Shown: in pieces, positions 15,636 to 23,569 of the stretch
Position numbering within the stretch: the first letter of the stretch is position 1
How the letters are laid out: each line of letters begins with the position of its first letter
Assembly (NCBI RefSeq): GCF_030486595.1
Contig: NZ_JAUJZH010000012.1
Span: 62,001-126,000, forward strand
DNA length: 64,000 bases
Reading direction: 5' to 3'
From: Variovorax ginsengisoli
GTDB taxonomy: Bacteria; Pseudomonadota; Gammaproteobacteria; Burkholderiales; Burkholderiaceae_C
Notes under the pieces: model-generated
Databases searched by the model: none
The model's input: the letters and a program-made list of their open reading frames with translations, nothing else
What the model was told of the DNA's origin: nothing
Translations under genes and position numbers: made by a program

Positions 15636-17003
15636 TCAGTGGCCTTGGTGTCCGGCGGGTTTGCGCGCGTTGAGCGTTTGGGCGTCCGCCTTGGGAGCAT
15701 TGCCGCGCATCGGTTGTTCGAGGTCGCCCGTGTACTCTTTCGCGAGGGCGCCTGCGGGGTGTTTGAACCATCCTGGGTCCTTGTAGTCACCGGGCTTCTG
15801 GTTGTCGCGGACCTTGACCACGCTGAACATGCCGCCCATGCCGATGGCGCCGAAGGGGCCCGAGCCGGTCATCATTGGCAAGGTGTTGTCGGGCAGAGGC
15901 ATCTCCATCTCCGCCATGTCGTGCATGCCTCGGTCGCCCATGTGCATGTAGTCCGGAACCAGCTGAGTAATCTTCTCGGCGACTCCGCGCGCATCGACAC
16001 CGACCATGGTCGGGACGTCGTGCCCCATCGCATTCATGGTGTGGTGAGACTTGTGGCAGTGGAACGCCCAGTCGCCGGCGGTCGCGTTGAACTCGAACGC
16101 CCGCATCTGCCCCACCGCGACGTCCGTGGTCACCTCGGGCCAACGTGCGGACGGCGGCACCCACCCACCGTCGGTACCTGTGACTTCGAAGTGATGTCCG
16201 TGAAGATGCATTGGATGGTTCGTCATGGTCAGATTGCCCACGCGAATGCGGACGCGGTCTCCCGTTCTCGCGACCAGCGGGTCGATGCCGGGGAACACGC
16301 GGCTGTTCCAGGTCCAGAGGTTGAAGTCGAGCATCGTGTTCACCTTGGGCGTCGCCGCACCTGGGTCGATGTCGTAGGCGTTCAGCAACAACACGAAGTC
16401 GCGGTCCACCTTGTACTGGCTCGGGTCCTTCGGATGAACGATGAACATGCCCATCATCCCCATCGCCATCTGCAGCATTTCATCCGCATGCGGGTGATAC
16501 ATGAAGGTACCGGACCTCGTGAGAGCAAACTCGTAGACGAAGGTCTTGCCCGGAGCTATGGCGGGCTGGGTGAGGCCGGTCACACCGTCCATGCCCGAAG
16601 GAATCAAGAGTCCGTGCCAATGCACGCTTGTCGGTTCGGGCAACCTGTTCGTCACGAAGATGCGGACACGGTCACCTTCGACGGCCTCGATGGTGGGCCC
16701 CACGCTGGTCCCGTTGTATCCCCACAAATTCGCCTTCATGCCTGGTGCCAATTCGCGCACGACGGGTTCGGCAACGAGATGGAATTCCTTTACGCCTCCC
16801 CTCATGCGCCACGGCAATGACCAGCCGTTGAGGGTGACGACGGGGTTGAACGGCCGCCCCGTGTTGGGCGCGGGTGGTGGCTGCATCGTCGGTGAGTTCT
16901 GGGTGACAGCTTCTGGCAAGGACGCAGCGCTCACGCGGCTGACGACCGCTGCGCCGAGCGTCGTCGCGCCGGCAGTTCGGAGAAAATTTCTACGGTTGCT
17001 CAT
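15636..17003 (-). CDS. periplasmic multicopper oxidase (copper resistance type)
   Basis: A 455-residue multicopper oxidase with a Tat-like leader (NRRNFLRTAGATTLG). All four copper motifs are present: HWHG near residue 128, MYHPHAD near residue 169, HPMHLHGHHFEV, and AFHCHKSHHTMNAMGH with the HCH tripeptide. Methionine-rich patches (MLQMAMGMMGMF and further MHMGDRGMHDMAEMEM near the C terminus) suggest a cuprous oxidase role, as in CueO or CopA-type oxidases. It is 32 bp upstream of the cupredoxin gene and 9 bp downstream of the TolC-like gene, so part of one operon. Confidence 0.92.
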   Translation of the reverse strand: MSNRRNFLRTAGATTLGAAVVSRVSAASLPEAVTQNSPTMQPPPAPNTGRPFNPVVTLNGWSLPWRMRGGVKEFHLVAEPVVRELAPGMKANLWGYNGTSVGPTIEAVEGDRVRIFVTNRLPEPTSVHWHGLLIPSGMDGVTGLTQPAIAPGKTFVYEFALTRSGTFMYHPHADEMLQMAMGMMGMFIVHPKDPSQYKVDRDFVLLLNAYDIDPGAATPKVNTMLDFNLWTWNSRVFPGIDPLVARTGDRVRIRVGNLTMTNHPMHLHGHHFEVTGTDGGWVPPSARWPEVTTDVAVGQMRAFEFNATAGDWAFHCHKSHHTMNAMGHDVPTMVGVDARGVAEKITQLVPDYMHMGDRGMHDMAEMEMPLPDNTLPMMTGSGPFGAIGMGGMFSVVKVRDNQKPGDYKDPGWFKHPAGALAKEYTGDLEQPMRGNAPKADAQTLNARKPAGHQGH

Positions 17004-17012
17004 GGGTGTCTT

Positions 17013-18419
17013 TCAGTGCGCGGCGTCACCGCCGGCGGCGGAGGAAATCGCAGACGGTCGCGACAGCGACCCGCTTTCTCCAGGTGAGCGGCCGGTCAAG
17101 GCGGTTTGGAGGTTGGTCTCCGCAATCCAGTAGTCCCGTAGTGATTCGACGTAGTCCGTGACGCTCCTGACCTGGTCGCGGGAATCTGCGAGAAGTTCGA
17201 AGACACCGATGAGCATGCCGTTGTAGCGAAGCAGGTTCTCGTCGGAGATACGCTTCTTGAGCGGCACAACCTCGTCTCGGTTGTGCTTGGCGAGGTCGTA
17301 CGCCGTCCGATAGGCCGAGTAGGACTCGCGGACCTCCGACTGAGCGTTGACCGCAACCTCAGCCGTACGTTGCAGGGACTGCATGTAGGCCGATTCGGCC
17401 CTCGCGGTGCGCGCGGTGCCGAAGTCGAAGATGGGTAGCTCGAGTTCAATCTCGTAGCCGTTCTCGCGCTCTTCCCCAGTCTGGCTCTTGTTCGCGTAGC
17501 CCACGTTCAAAACATTGACGAAGCGTGTCGCCCTGGTGAGGCCTAGGGCCTTGGCTGTGGCGTCCGAACTCCGCTTGGCCATCTGAACGTCGAGACGCTT
17601 GTCCATCGCGGTTTGCTCGGCGTCCTTGGGCTCCAATGGCCTCGATGGCAAGTCAGGCAGCCGGTCGGGAAGCTTCAACGCGCTCCGATTTGCAGACAGG
17701 CCCAGCAGGCGAACAAGACGCTCGCGTTCGGCGGTGGCTCGGTGCTGTGCGCGGGCGAGCTGCGAAGTCGCATCGGCGTAGAACGCCTGCTGGCGCATCT
17801 GCGAGAGCTTGTTGAAGTTGCCTGCCTGCACCATGCGGCGAGCGAGTTCGTTGGAAGCGTCCGCAGCTTCCTTGACCCGCTGGTAGTACTTGACGAGGTC
17901 CTGCGATGCCACGGCGCTGAAGAACGCCTTTCGCGTGTCCGCAGCGAGGCCCACGGTGGTGGAAGCAGCCTGATACTGCGCTTGCTCGAAGCGACGTTGC
18001 TCCACCTCGGTGGCTGCCGGCATCGTGAGAAGACCCAGGATGGTGAACATGACGGAACGGTCGATCTCGGTGATTCCGCCACCGCTTATCCGTCCGAACC
18101 TGAACGACGGGTTGGCGAGGCGTCCTGCTCGAACGAGGTCGGCCTCGGCGATGCCAAGTTCGGCGTAGCTGGCCTGCAGGCCTGGGTTGTTGAGCAGCGC
18201 AAGTTCGACGGCACCATCAGCGGTCAGAGGCCCATTCAGGATTTCGGCCGAACGCTTGTGAGCGGACTCGGTGTCTGAAGCAGTGCGTTGCCATTTGGCC
18301 GCCTGGCCTGTCCTGTCCTTCGTCAGCTCAATGACCTTGTCGAACCCGCCGTCGCTCGAAAAGGAGGCGCATCCGGCCAGGAGCAGTGCAGCGGCGGCAG
18401 CGGCAGTGAGGCGCATCAT
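17013..18419 (-). CDS. TolC-family outer membrane efflux lipoprotein
   Basis: A 468-residue outer membrane factor. The start MMRLTAAAAAALLLAGCASF at 18419 gives a lipoprotein signal with LAGC lipobox; the ATG overlaps the stop of the small upstream gene (ATGA). The body has the two long alpha-barrel repeats of TolC (GLQASYAELGIAEADLVRAG in the first half; GYEIELELPIFDFGTARTAR in the second). Such proteins usually pair with an RND pump and adaptor (CusCBA), but no cusA or cusB gene is here, so its inner-membrane partner must be encoded elsewhere or it works with the copper proteins in another way. Confidence 0.88.
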   Translation of the reverse strand: MMRLTAAAAAALLLAGCASFSSDGGFDKVIELTKDRTGQAAKWQRTASDTESAHKRSAEILNGPLTADGAVELALLNNPGLQASYAELGIAEADLVRAGRLANPSFRFGRISGGGITEIDRSVMFTILGLLTMPAATEVEQRRFEQAQYQAASTTVGLAADTRKAFFSAVASQDLVKYYQRVKEAADASNELARRMVQAGNFNKLSQMRQQAFYADATSQLARAQHRATAERERLVRLLGLSANRSALKLPDRLPDLPSRPLEPKDAEQTAMDKRLDVQMAKRSSDATAKALGLTRATRFVNVLNVGYANKSQTGEERENGYEIELELPIFDFGTARTARAESAYMQSLQRTAEVAVNAQSEVRESYSAYRTAYDLAKHNRDEVVPLKKRISDENLLRYNGMLIGVFELLADSRDQVRSVTDYVESLRDYWIAETNLQTALTGRSPGESGSLSRPSAISSAAGGDAAH

Positions 18420-18748
18420 TTTTGACCCCCACCCATCTGGTGTCCGGTGTCCGCGCTTGAGCGCGCCGCGGAGGAAGATTGGGAGGTCATACCCCTGCCG
18501 CTGCCAGAGTCGCCACCGATCGCCTTCCCCACGGCGTCGTTGGCAGTTCTCCAATCGCCGGGCTTGATGTCTTTGTAGGCCTGGTAGTCAGCGAACGCCG
18601 ATTGGTAGTCCAACCGCTCCGGCGCAGGAGTCGGTGTCGGCGTCGCCCGGCTGGCCGGCGCTGTCTCGCTCCGCATGGCCTGCGCCGCTGCCCATGGGGG
18701 AACGCCTAGCGTCAAAGCGCCTAGCAAGATCTTGACGTGGTTTTTCAT
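18416..18748 (-). CDS. small exported protein of the copper operon, function unknown
   Basis: A 110-residue protein with a signal peptide (MKNHVKILLGALTLGVPPWA, cleaved after AAA-QA). The mature part is low in complexity: a Pro/Thr/Ala linker (ATPTPTPAPE), a LDYQSAFADYQAYKDIKPGD core with a conserved look, and a Ser/Gly-rich tail. No known enzyme or metal motif was recognised apart from the terminal HQMGGG. It overlaps the TolC-like lipoprotein gene by four bases and therefore likely acts with it in the periplasm. Confidence 0.75.
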   Translation of the reverse strand: MKNHVKILLGALTLGVPPWAAAQAMRSETAPASRATPTPTPAPERLDYQSAFADYQAYKDIKPGDWRTANDAVGKAIGGDSGSGRGMTSQSSSAARSSADTGHQMGGGQK

Positions 18749-18826
18749 TTTCGAAGCATCTGAGTCGTTGACGAGGGCAGAGCCCGGCCAACCCTTGCCC
18801 GTGCGGCGGACGCACGAACGCTATCG

Positions 18827-18843
18827 GGCCTCTCGCAGAGGCC
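18827..18843. terminator. short perfect hairpin between two copper-island genes
   Basis: GGCCTCT and AGAGGCC are perfect 7-bp arms around a CGC loop, in the 103-bp gap between the genes at 18852-19253 and 18416-18748. There is no U-tract, so it could be an mRNA-processing or attenuating hairpin rather than a true terminator. Confidence 0.35.
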
Positions 18844-18851
18844 TGTCTAGG

Positions 18852-19253
18852 TCAGATGCTTCGTGGGGGGCGCTCCTGTCCCTCCGAGACAAAGCTCGGG
18901 GAGGGAGCCGATCGGGCGGGGAAGGACGTCGAGGCGACGCCCTGAGGGACGGGGACCGCGGGCAAGCTGCTGGCCAACGGAGTCACAGAACACAAGTCGC
19001 AGCAAAGGCTGCACTTTTCCGAGGCTCCCGAGGTGCCGCCCCGGGCGTCATCAGCTTTCGTCCCGTGTTCGTGTCCCATCTGATGGTGGTCATGCATCCC
19101 AGCCGATGCATGGCTGGAGCCGTGAGCGTGCACCTGCAACTCAGCATGGCTCGACGCCCTGTCCGGCTCGCACTGCATGGCGGCAGCAGCCGCACCCCGG
19201 ATGGGGAGAAGCACTGCGAGCAACAGCAAGAGGAAGATGCGAAGAAACTTCAC
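18852..19253 (-). CDS. His/Cys-rich small exported protein, putative copper binder
   Basis: A 133-residue protein starting at GTG 19253 with a hydrophobic leader (MKFLRIFLLLLLAVLLPIRG). The mature part has a His/Met cluster (HAHGSSHASAGMHDHHQMGH followed by EHG) and a Cys cluster (KCSLCCDLC), then a Pro/Ser-rich tail. Both clusters look suited to metal binding, as in DUF2946-like small proteins found with copper genes. It is the first gene downstream of the CueR-type promoter at 19295-19325. The family is uncertain. Confidence 0.7.
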   Translation of the reverse strand: MKFLRIFLLLLLAVLLPIRGAAAAAMQCEPDRASSHAELQVHAHGSSHASAGMHDHHQMGHEHGTKADDARGGTSGASEKCSLCCDLCSVTPLASSLPAVPVPQGVASTSFPARSAPSPSFVSEGQERPPRSI

Positions 19254-19294
19254 GGGCGGCAGTTTGGCGGGTGCAATGGGGAGAGCAAGGAGAA

Positions 19295-19325
19295 ACTTTA
19301 AAGCTTGCCCCTATGGGAAGGTCAA
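19295..19325 (-). promoter_or_regulatory. CueR-type (MerR-family) promoter driving the leftward copper genes
   Basis: On the minus strand, TTGACC (19325-19320) is followed by a 19-bp spacer TTCCCATAGGGGCAAGCTT and TAAAGT (19300-19295). The over-long spacer with a CTTCCC-ATA-GGGGCAAG dyad is the hallmark of promoters activated by copper-sensing MerR-family regulators such as CueR. No cueR gene is in the window. It lies 42 bp upstream of the GTG of the His/Cys-rich gene. Confidence 0.75.
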
Positions 19326-19441
19326 ACAATATTGGAGAGAGATTTGCACTTTCGGGCAAAAGTCCAAATCGACTTGGCCGCACATCGCGTTCAAATCGAG
19401 CCGGGGTCTGTGAAAGAGAGCCGGGGGTTCGCGCACCGGCC

Positions 19442-19455
19442 TTGATTTGCATCAA
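19442..19455 (+). promoter_or_regulatory. FNR/Anr-type box upstream of the Met-rich lipoprotein gene
   Basis: TTGATTTGCATCAA matches TTGAT-N4-ATCAA exactly, the consensus of FNR/Anr/Dnr sites. It is centred about 84 bp before the ATG at 19533. It suggests that oxygen or nitric-oxide status also affects the rightward copper genes. Functional use is inference. Confidence 0.5.
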
Positions 19456-19532
19456 GAGCGAAGGCGGCCCTTGGAAGCATTGTGGAGCCATCGAGCGCTG
19501 CGGCTGGTGCTCAAGTCAAAAGGTGAAGAACA

Positions 19533-20093
19533 ATGAGGCTCATAGGTATCTTGGCTGCGTCCGCGGCGGTCACGCTCGCAGGCTGTTCTTCAATCCCAGG
19601 CTCATCGGTCAAGCAGGCCGAAGAGCACGAAACGCATCACCCGGCGGCTGAAACCGCACCAAAGGTCGACCCAGTCAAGTTCGACCAGCAAATGAAGACG
19701 ATGCAGGAGATGCATCGGAAGATGGTGGCCGCCAAGACGCCCGCAGAGCGTGCCGCGCTGATGAAGGACCACATGAAGGTCATGCAGGACGGCATGGCGA
19801 TGATGGGTCAGATGGGCGCAGGCCCTGAGATGATGAGCCGAATGGACGGTGGCATGTCCTCGATGCCCGGCGGCATGCACAAGGACATGATGCAGCGCAT
19901 GGCCATGATGCAAATGATGATGCAGATGATGGTGGACCGCGAGGCGGCAATCCTCCTGCGGCCAAGTAGCAGCCTCAGACAGTCGGGGGCAGCGAGATGG
20001 CGGCCCATCCCGCAGCACCTGCCGACCCTTGCGATGTTCCCGGGTCCGGCTCGCCATTTCCGCGCAACACGATTCAGAGCGCGAGTTCGGTGA
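19533..20093 (+). CDS. Met-rich copper-island lipoprotein, C terminus probably frameshifted
   Basis: A lipoprotein (MRLIGILAASAAVTLAGCSS, lipobox LAGC) whose core is strongly Met-rich (MKVMQDGMAMMGQMG, MMQRMAMMQMMMQMM), a periplasmic Cu(I)-binding style. ATG 19533 follows AGGTGAAG. The compositional pattern stops abruptly at MVDREAA near residue 138; the remaining 46 or so residues (ILLRPSSSLRQSGAARW onward) are Arg-rich and look out of frame. In the +1 frame the sequence reads PPAAK and stops at 19967-19969, the kind of short tail such proteins have. A single-base indel near 19945-19952 is likely. The metal-binding part is intact. Confidence 0.75.
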   Translation: MRLIGILAASAAVTLAGCSSIPGSSVKQAEEHETHHPAAETAPKVDPVKFDQQMKTMQEMHRKMVAAKTPAERAALMKDHMKVMQDGMAMMGQMGAGPEMMSRMDGGMSSMPGGMHKDMMQRMAMMQMMMQMMVDREAAILLRPSSSLRQSGAARWRPIPQHLPTLAMFPGPARHFRATRFRARVR

Positions 20094-20154
20094 GCTTTGG
20101 CGTGCGTATGCAGCCGTGACGCCACGCTTCATCCCCTGAGGCAAACGAACCGAC

Positions 20155-20185
20155 TTGACCTTTCCATCATGGGAGGGTGAAGACT
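20155..20185 (+). promoter_or_regulatory. CueR-type promoter of the copper ATPase gene
   Basis: TTGACC (20155-20160), a 19-bp spacer TTTCCATCATGGGAGGGTG, then AAGACT (20180-20185). The long spacer and imperfect dyad match copper-responsive MerR-family promoters. The -10 box ends 25 bp before the ATPase ATG, so the ATPase probably has its own copper-induced transcript. Confidence 0.7.
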
Positions 20186-20210
20186 GCAGCATCACCATTC
20201 CGGAAAGAAC

Positions 20211-22472
20211 ATGCCAATGACGTCCGACACCTCGTCGAAACTTGACGCGGCCAAGATGCACGAGCACATGGCGCATCACGGTCCTCATGACCATGGCGCG
20301 CTCGCCGGCCAGGCGCAATCCCCGTCGAAGGTTGCGCCAAAGGCGGACTCCAAGGACATCGAGTACACCTGCCCCATGCACCCGCAGGTTCGGCAGATGG
20401 GGCCGGGAAACTGCCCCATCTGTGGCATGGCGCTCGAGCCCGTGGTGGCCACGACCCAACCCGGCGACAGCCCCGAGCTGCGCGATATGACCCGTCGCTT
20501 CCGGGTCGGCCTCGCGCTGACCATTCCGGTCTTCGCGCTGGAGATGGGCGCGCACTTGATGGACATCCATCACCTCATCGGGCAGCAGACCTCCAACTGG
20601 ATTCAGCTTCTGTTCGGGACCCCGGTGGTCCTCTGGGCGGGCTGGCCGTTCTTTGTCCGTGCTTGGGCGTCCGTCAAGAACCGTAGCTTGAACATGTTCA
20701 GCCTCATCGCATTGGGCACCGGCGTGGCCTGGGTCTACAGCATCGTCGGGACGGTGATGCCGCAGGTCTATCCGGCCGAGTTCAGGGGGGCCGACGGTGC
20801 CGTGGCCATCTACTTCGAGGCCGCCGCGGTCATCACCGTGCTGGTGCTCCTTGGCCAGGTGCTGGAACTGAGGGCCAGGGAAAAGACATCGGGTGCGATA
20901 CGCGCACTGCTCGACCTGGCGCCGAAGGAGGCGCTTCGCGTGAAGGCCGATGGCACCGACGAGCGGGTCTCCTTGGAAGCCGTGCAGGTCGGTGAGTTGC
21001 TGCGCGTGCGTCCCGGCGAAAAGGTGCCGGTCGATGGCGAACTCACCGATGGCAAGGGTACCGTCGACGAATCGATGGTCACCGGGGAGCCCATGCCGGT
21101 GGCCAAGTCGCCTGGCTCCAAGGTGACCGCAGGAACGCTCAACCAGACCGGCGGCTTCGTGATGCGGGCCGAGAAGGTCGGCGCCGATACCCTGCTCTCG
21201 CAGATAGTCCACACGGTGGCCGCCGCCCAGCGCAGCCGCGCGCCGATTCAACGCATGGCGGACCAGGTGGCAGGATGGTTCGTTCCGGTCGTCATTGCCG
21301 TAGCGGTGCTCGCTTTCGTCGCCTGGTTCGTGTGGGGGCCCAGTCCAGCTTTCTCGCATGCGCTCATTGCGGCTGTCGCGGTGCTCATCATCGCGTGTCC
21401 CTGTGCCCTCGGTCTTGCAACGCCCATGTCCATCATGGTGGGCGTCGGGCGTGGCGCGCAGAGCGGCGTGCTCATTCGGGATGCTGAAGCGCTCGAACGG
21501 ATGGAGAAGGTCGACACGCTGGTGGTGGACAAGACGGGCACCCTGACCGAAGGTCGCCCCAAGGTTGTGGCAGCGCAAGCGGTCGAAGGCTTCGACCCGG
21601 GCGATGTTCTTCAGAAGCTGGCGAGCGTGGAGCGCGCCAGCGAGCATCCCCTGGCTGCCGCCATCGTCGCGGACGCGCTGGACCGGAAGCTCTCGCTCTC
21701 GCCCGTGACCGACTTCGACTCGCCCCTTGGGAAGGGCGTGCTCGGGATTGTGGATGGCGTCCGTGTCGTCTGCGGCGGTGCGAAGTTCCTGGCGGAGGAC
21801 GGCATCGAGGTCGCTCCGCTTGTCACGCTGGCAGAGGCCGTCAGCGCCAAGGCGGCCACGGTCATCTTCGTCGGCATCGATGGACGCCTGGCCGGATTCG
21901 TCGGCATCGCGGACCCCATCAAGGCAAGCACGGCCCAAGCCATCGCCGCATTGCGAAAGGCAAACGTCCGTGTGGTGATGCTCACCGGGGACGGGAAGAC
22001 CACGGCGCAGGCGGTCGGTCTGGAACTGGGCATCGACGAGGTCGTCGCGGAGGTCCTTCCTGAGGACAAGGCGTCGGTGGTGCAGCGCTTGAAGACCGAA
22101 GGCCGGGTCGTTGCCATGGCGGGAGACGGCGTGAACGACGCGCCGGCACTCGCCGCGGCAGACGTCGGCATCGCCATGGGCACCGGAACCGATGTCGCAA
22201 TGGAGAGTTCGGGCGTAACGCTGCTGCACGGCGACCTCATGGGAATCGTCAAGGCGCGGCAGTTGTCGAAGGCGACCATGCGCAACATCCGCCTGAACCT
22301 CTGGTTCGCCTTCGGCTACAACGTGCTCGGCATCCCGGTTGCAGCGGGCGTGCTGTATCCGTTCTTCGGAATCCTGCTCTCGCCGGTCGTGGCCGCAGCC
22401 GCGATGGCGCTGTCCTCGGTGAGCGTCATCGCCAACTCTCTTCGGTTGCGAACGGCCAAGCTAGACGAGTGA
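20211..22472 (+). CDS. copA: Cu(I)-exporting P1B-type ATPase
   Basis: A 753-residue heavy-metal P-type ATPase that should pump Cu(I) from cytoplasm to periplasm. In order: a His-rich N terminus ([13 protein letters not shown]), a heavy-metal-binding domain [20 protein letters not shown] at about residues 52-71, membrane helices, the actuator TGEP, the ion site [10 protein letters not shown] near residue 396, the phosphorylation site DKTGTLTEG near residue 440, and [10 protein letters not shown] near residue 637. The last helices hold YN and [15 protein letters not shown], the P1B-1 Cu(I) signature. It has no CxxC ferredoxin-like domain; the YHS-like domain replaces it. A CueR-type promoter lies just upstream. 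Confidence 0.94.
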   Translation: MPMTSDTSSKLDAAKMHEHMAHHGPHDHGALAGQAQSPSKVAPKADSKDIEYTCPMHPQVRQMGPGNCPICGMALEPVVATTQPGDSPELRDMTRRFRVGLALTIPVFALEMGAHLMDIHHLIGQQTSNWIQLLFGTPVVLWAGWPFFVRAWASVKNRSLNMFSLIALGTGVAWVYSIVGTVMPQVYPAEFRGADGAVAIYFEAAAVITVLVLLGQVLELRAREKTSGAIRALLDLAPKEALRVKADGTDERVSLEAVQVGELLRVRPGEKVPVDGELTDGKGTVDESMVTGEPMPVAKSPGSKVTAGTLNQTGGFVMRAEKVGADTLLSQIVHTVAAAQRSRAPIQRMADQVAGWFVPVVIAVAVLAFVAWFVWGPSPAFSHALIAAVAVLIIACPCALGLATPMSIMVGVGRGAQSGVLIRDAEALERMEKVDTLVVDKTGTLTEGRPKVVAAQAVEGFDPGDVLQKLASVERASEHPLAAAIVADALDRKLSLSPVTDFDSPLGKGVLGIVDGVRVVCGGAKFLAEDGIEVAPLVTLAEAVSAKAATVIFVGIDGRLAGFVGIADPIKASTAQAIAALRKANVRVVMLTGDGKTTAQAVGLELGIDEVVAEVLPEDKASVVQRLKTEGRVVAMAGDGVNDAPALAAADVGIAMGTGTDVAMESSGVTLLHGDLMGIVKARQLSKATMRNIRLNLWFAFGYNVLGIPVAAGVLYPFFGILLSPVVAAAAMALSSVSVIANSLRLRTAKLDE

Positions 22473-22559
22473 CGACCGGAAAGGACGTTAACTGGAGGGG
22501 GCTGCGCTGAGGGGGCCACAGTGCTCGGGCACCTCGAGCCAGGAAGGGAGCTGTGGTAC

Positions 22560-22907
22560 TCAGCGAATAGACTCGATGTACGTCACTGTTGCTTCGCCGT
22601 TCTTGATTTCAGCGTTGAATCGCACCTTGTCGCCAGGCTTCAGTCTATCCAGCATCCGCTTGTCAGCAACAGCGAATCCCATGGTCATCGCCGGCATGCC
22701 GAGGTTGGGCAGGTCGCCGTGATCGATGACGACCTCGCCGTGCTCCTTGTCGACCCTTTCCACTTCGCCCTCCGTGAGAGCCATCGAGGGAGGTGTGCCG
22801 ACGCTCCAGGGTGTGCCTGGGACTGAGGCCGAGCCCTTTGCTGTCTGCGCTTGCGCAGCGGCGCACGCCATGAGCGAGAGCGCGACGATGGTGACTATGC
22901 GTTTCAT
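22560..22907 (-). CDS. second CusF-like periplasmic copper-binding protein
   Basis: A 115-residue exported protein (signal MKRIVTIVALSLMACAAAQA) with one CusF-like domain. ATG 22907 is preferred over the adjacent ATG 22910 because GGAGG lies at better spacing. The metal-site segment HGDLPNLGMPAMTMGF has the His and paired Met of CusF, followed by LKPGDKVRFNAEIKNGEATV. It is convergent with the copper ATPase gene, ending about 87 bp after it, and parallels the CusF-like protein at 14726-15058. Confidence 0.87.
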   Translation of the reverse strand: MKRIVTIVALSLMACAAAQAQTAKGSASVPGTPWSVGTPPSMALTEGEVERVDKEHGEVVIDHGDLPNLGMPAMTMGFAVADKRMLDRLKPGDKVRFNAEIKNGEATVTYIESIR

Positions 22908-22910
22908 CAT

Positions 22911-23569
22911 GACCTCCGATGCCTGTCGTCTGGGTAGCTCGCCGGTATCCCAGAGGACGCCCGCGAGAGTGCTTGCAACGAGCATCCGATGCAGCTTGAG
23001 TGATCCATTCGACTGTGGCAATCAGATGATCATGCCCTGCGTGCTCACTGACGCTTGTGGCAGCCTCCGCTGAAGGCGCCGACATGAGGCTCAAGACGGC
23101 CAACGCCGCCGGAATGGTGAGTTCGAGACGCGGCCAGGCACCACCAAGGACTTCGAACGCGATCCCCAGGATGGCTCCATCTGGCAGCTGCTGCGCGACA
23201 TCGCGCTCGGTGCGCTCGTGGCCAAGCCTTGGACCCGCGGCACAGACGGAATCCAACGCGCATGAACATCGAGTCGACACCTTCCCAGCAAGCCCGCCAC
23301 GTGATCGAGCGCACCGGTTCCGCCTGGCGGATCGCGCCGGCGTCGCCACGCGAAGTGGCGCGGCGCGCGCCGCGCGGCCATGTGCCGGCGCGGGTCGTGC
23401 GGCGCATCCAGGCGGCCGCGGTGGCTGCGGGCCTGCCGATGGCGCATTCCTGGTGATTCGATTTCGCCTGCCGCTTCTCGAGGTGCTCAACCTCGACAAC
23501 GGCGTCCCGGGATGAAGTCGCGGCCGCTACCCTGGACAATCGATCCTTCTTTTCCTTGAGTTCCTCTCC
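22911..23569. other. 659-base stretch with only short unclear ORFs
   Basis: No known family was recognised. On the plus strand a frame open from 23074 lacks a usable start but looks protein-like toward its end (DPQDGSIWQLLRDIALGALV) and stops at 23265, overlapping an ATG at 23262. That ATG opens a 64-residue ORF to 23456, and a GTG at 23452 opens a 20-residue ORF ending at 23515. Three nested overlaps suggest either a row of tiny coupled genes or the decayed rest of one longer gene. Confidence 0.35.
23262..23456 (+). CDS. small hypothetical protein
   Basis: A 64-residue ORF beginning MNIESTPSQQARHVIERTGS, overlapping the end of the preceding open frame by ATGA. It is rich in Arg and Ala and has no recognisable domain. 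It lies 113 bp upstream of the aldo-keto reductase. The start overlap is the only sign that it may be translated; it may equally be decayed DNA. Confidence 0.3.
   Translation: MNIESTPSQQARHVIERTGSAWRIAPASPREVARRAPRGHVPARVVRRIQAAAVAAGLPMAHSW

Noticed and set aside
19602-22229. Long open frame antisense to the copper ATPase and Met-rich lipoprotein genes
   Set aside because: Its His/Arg-rich composition follows from reverse reading of coding DNA; the plus-strand genes carry all known motifs.
22473-22559. Terminator between the convergent copper ATPase and CusF-like genes
   Set aside because: No stem-loop with a T-run is visible in this gap.
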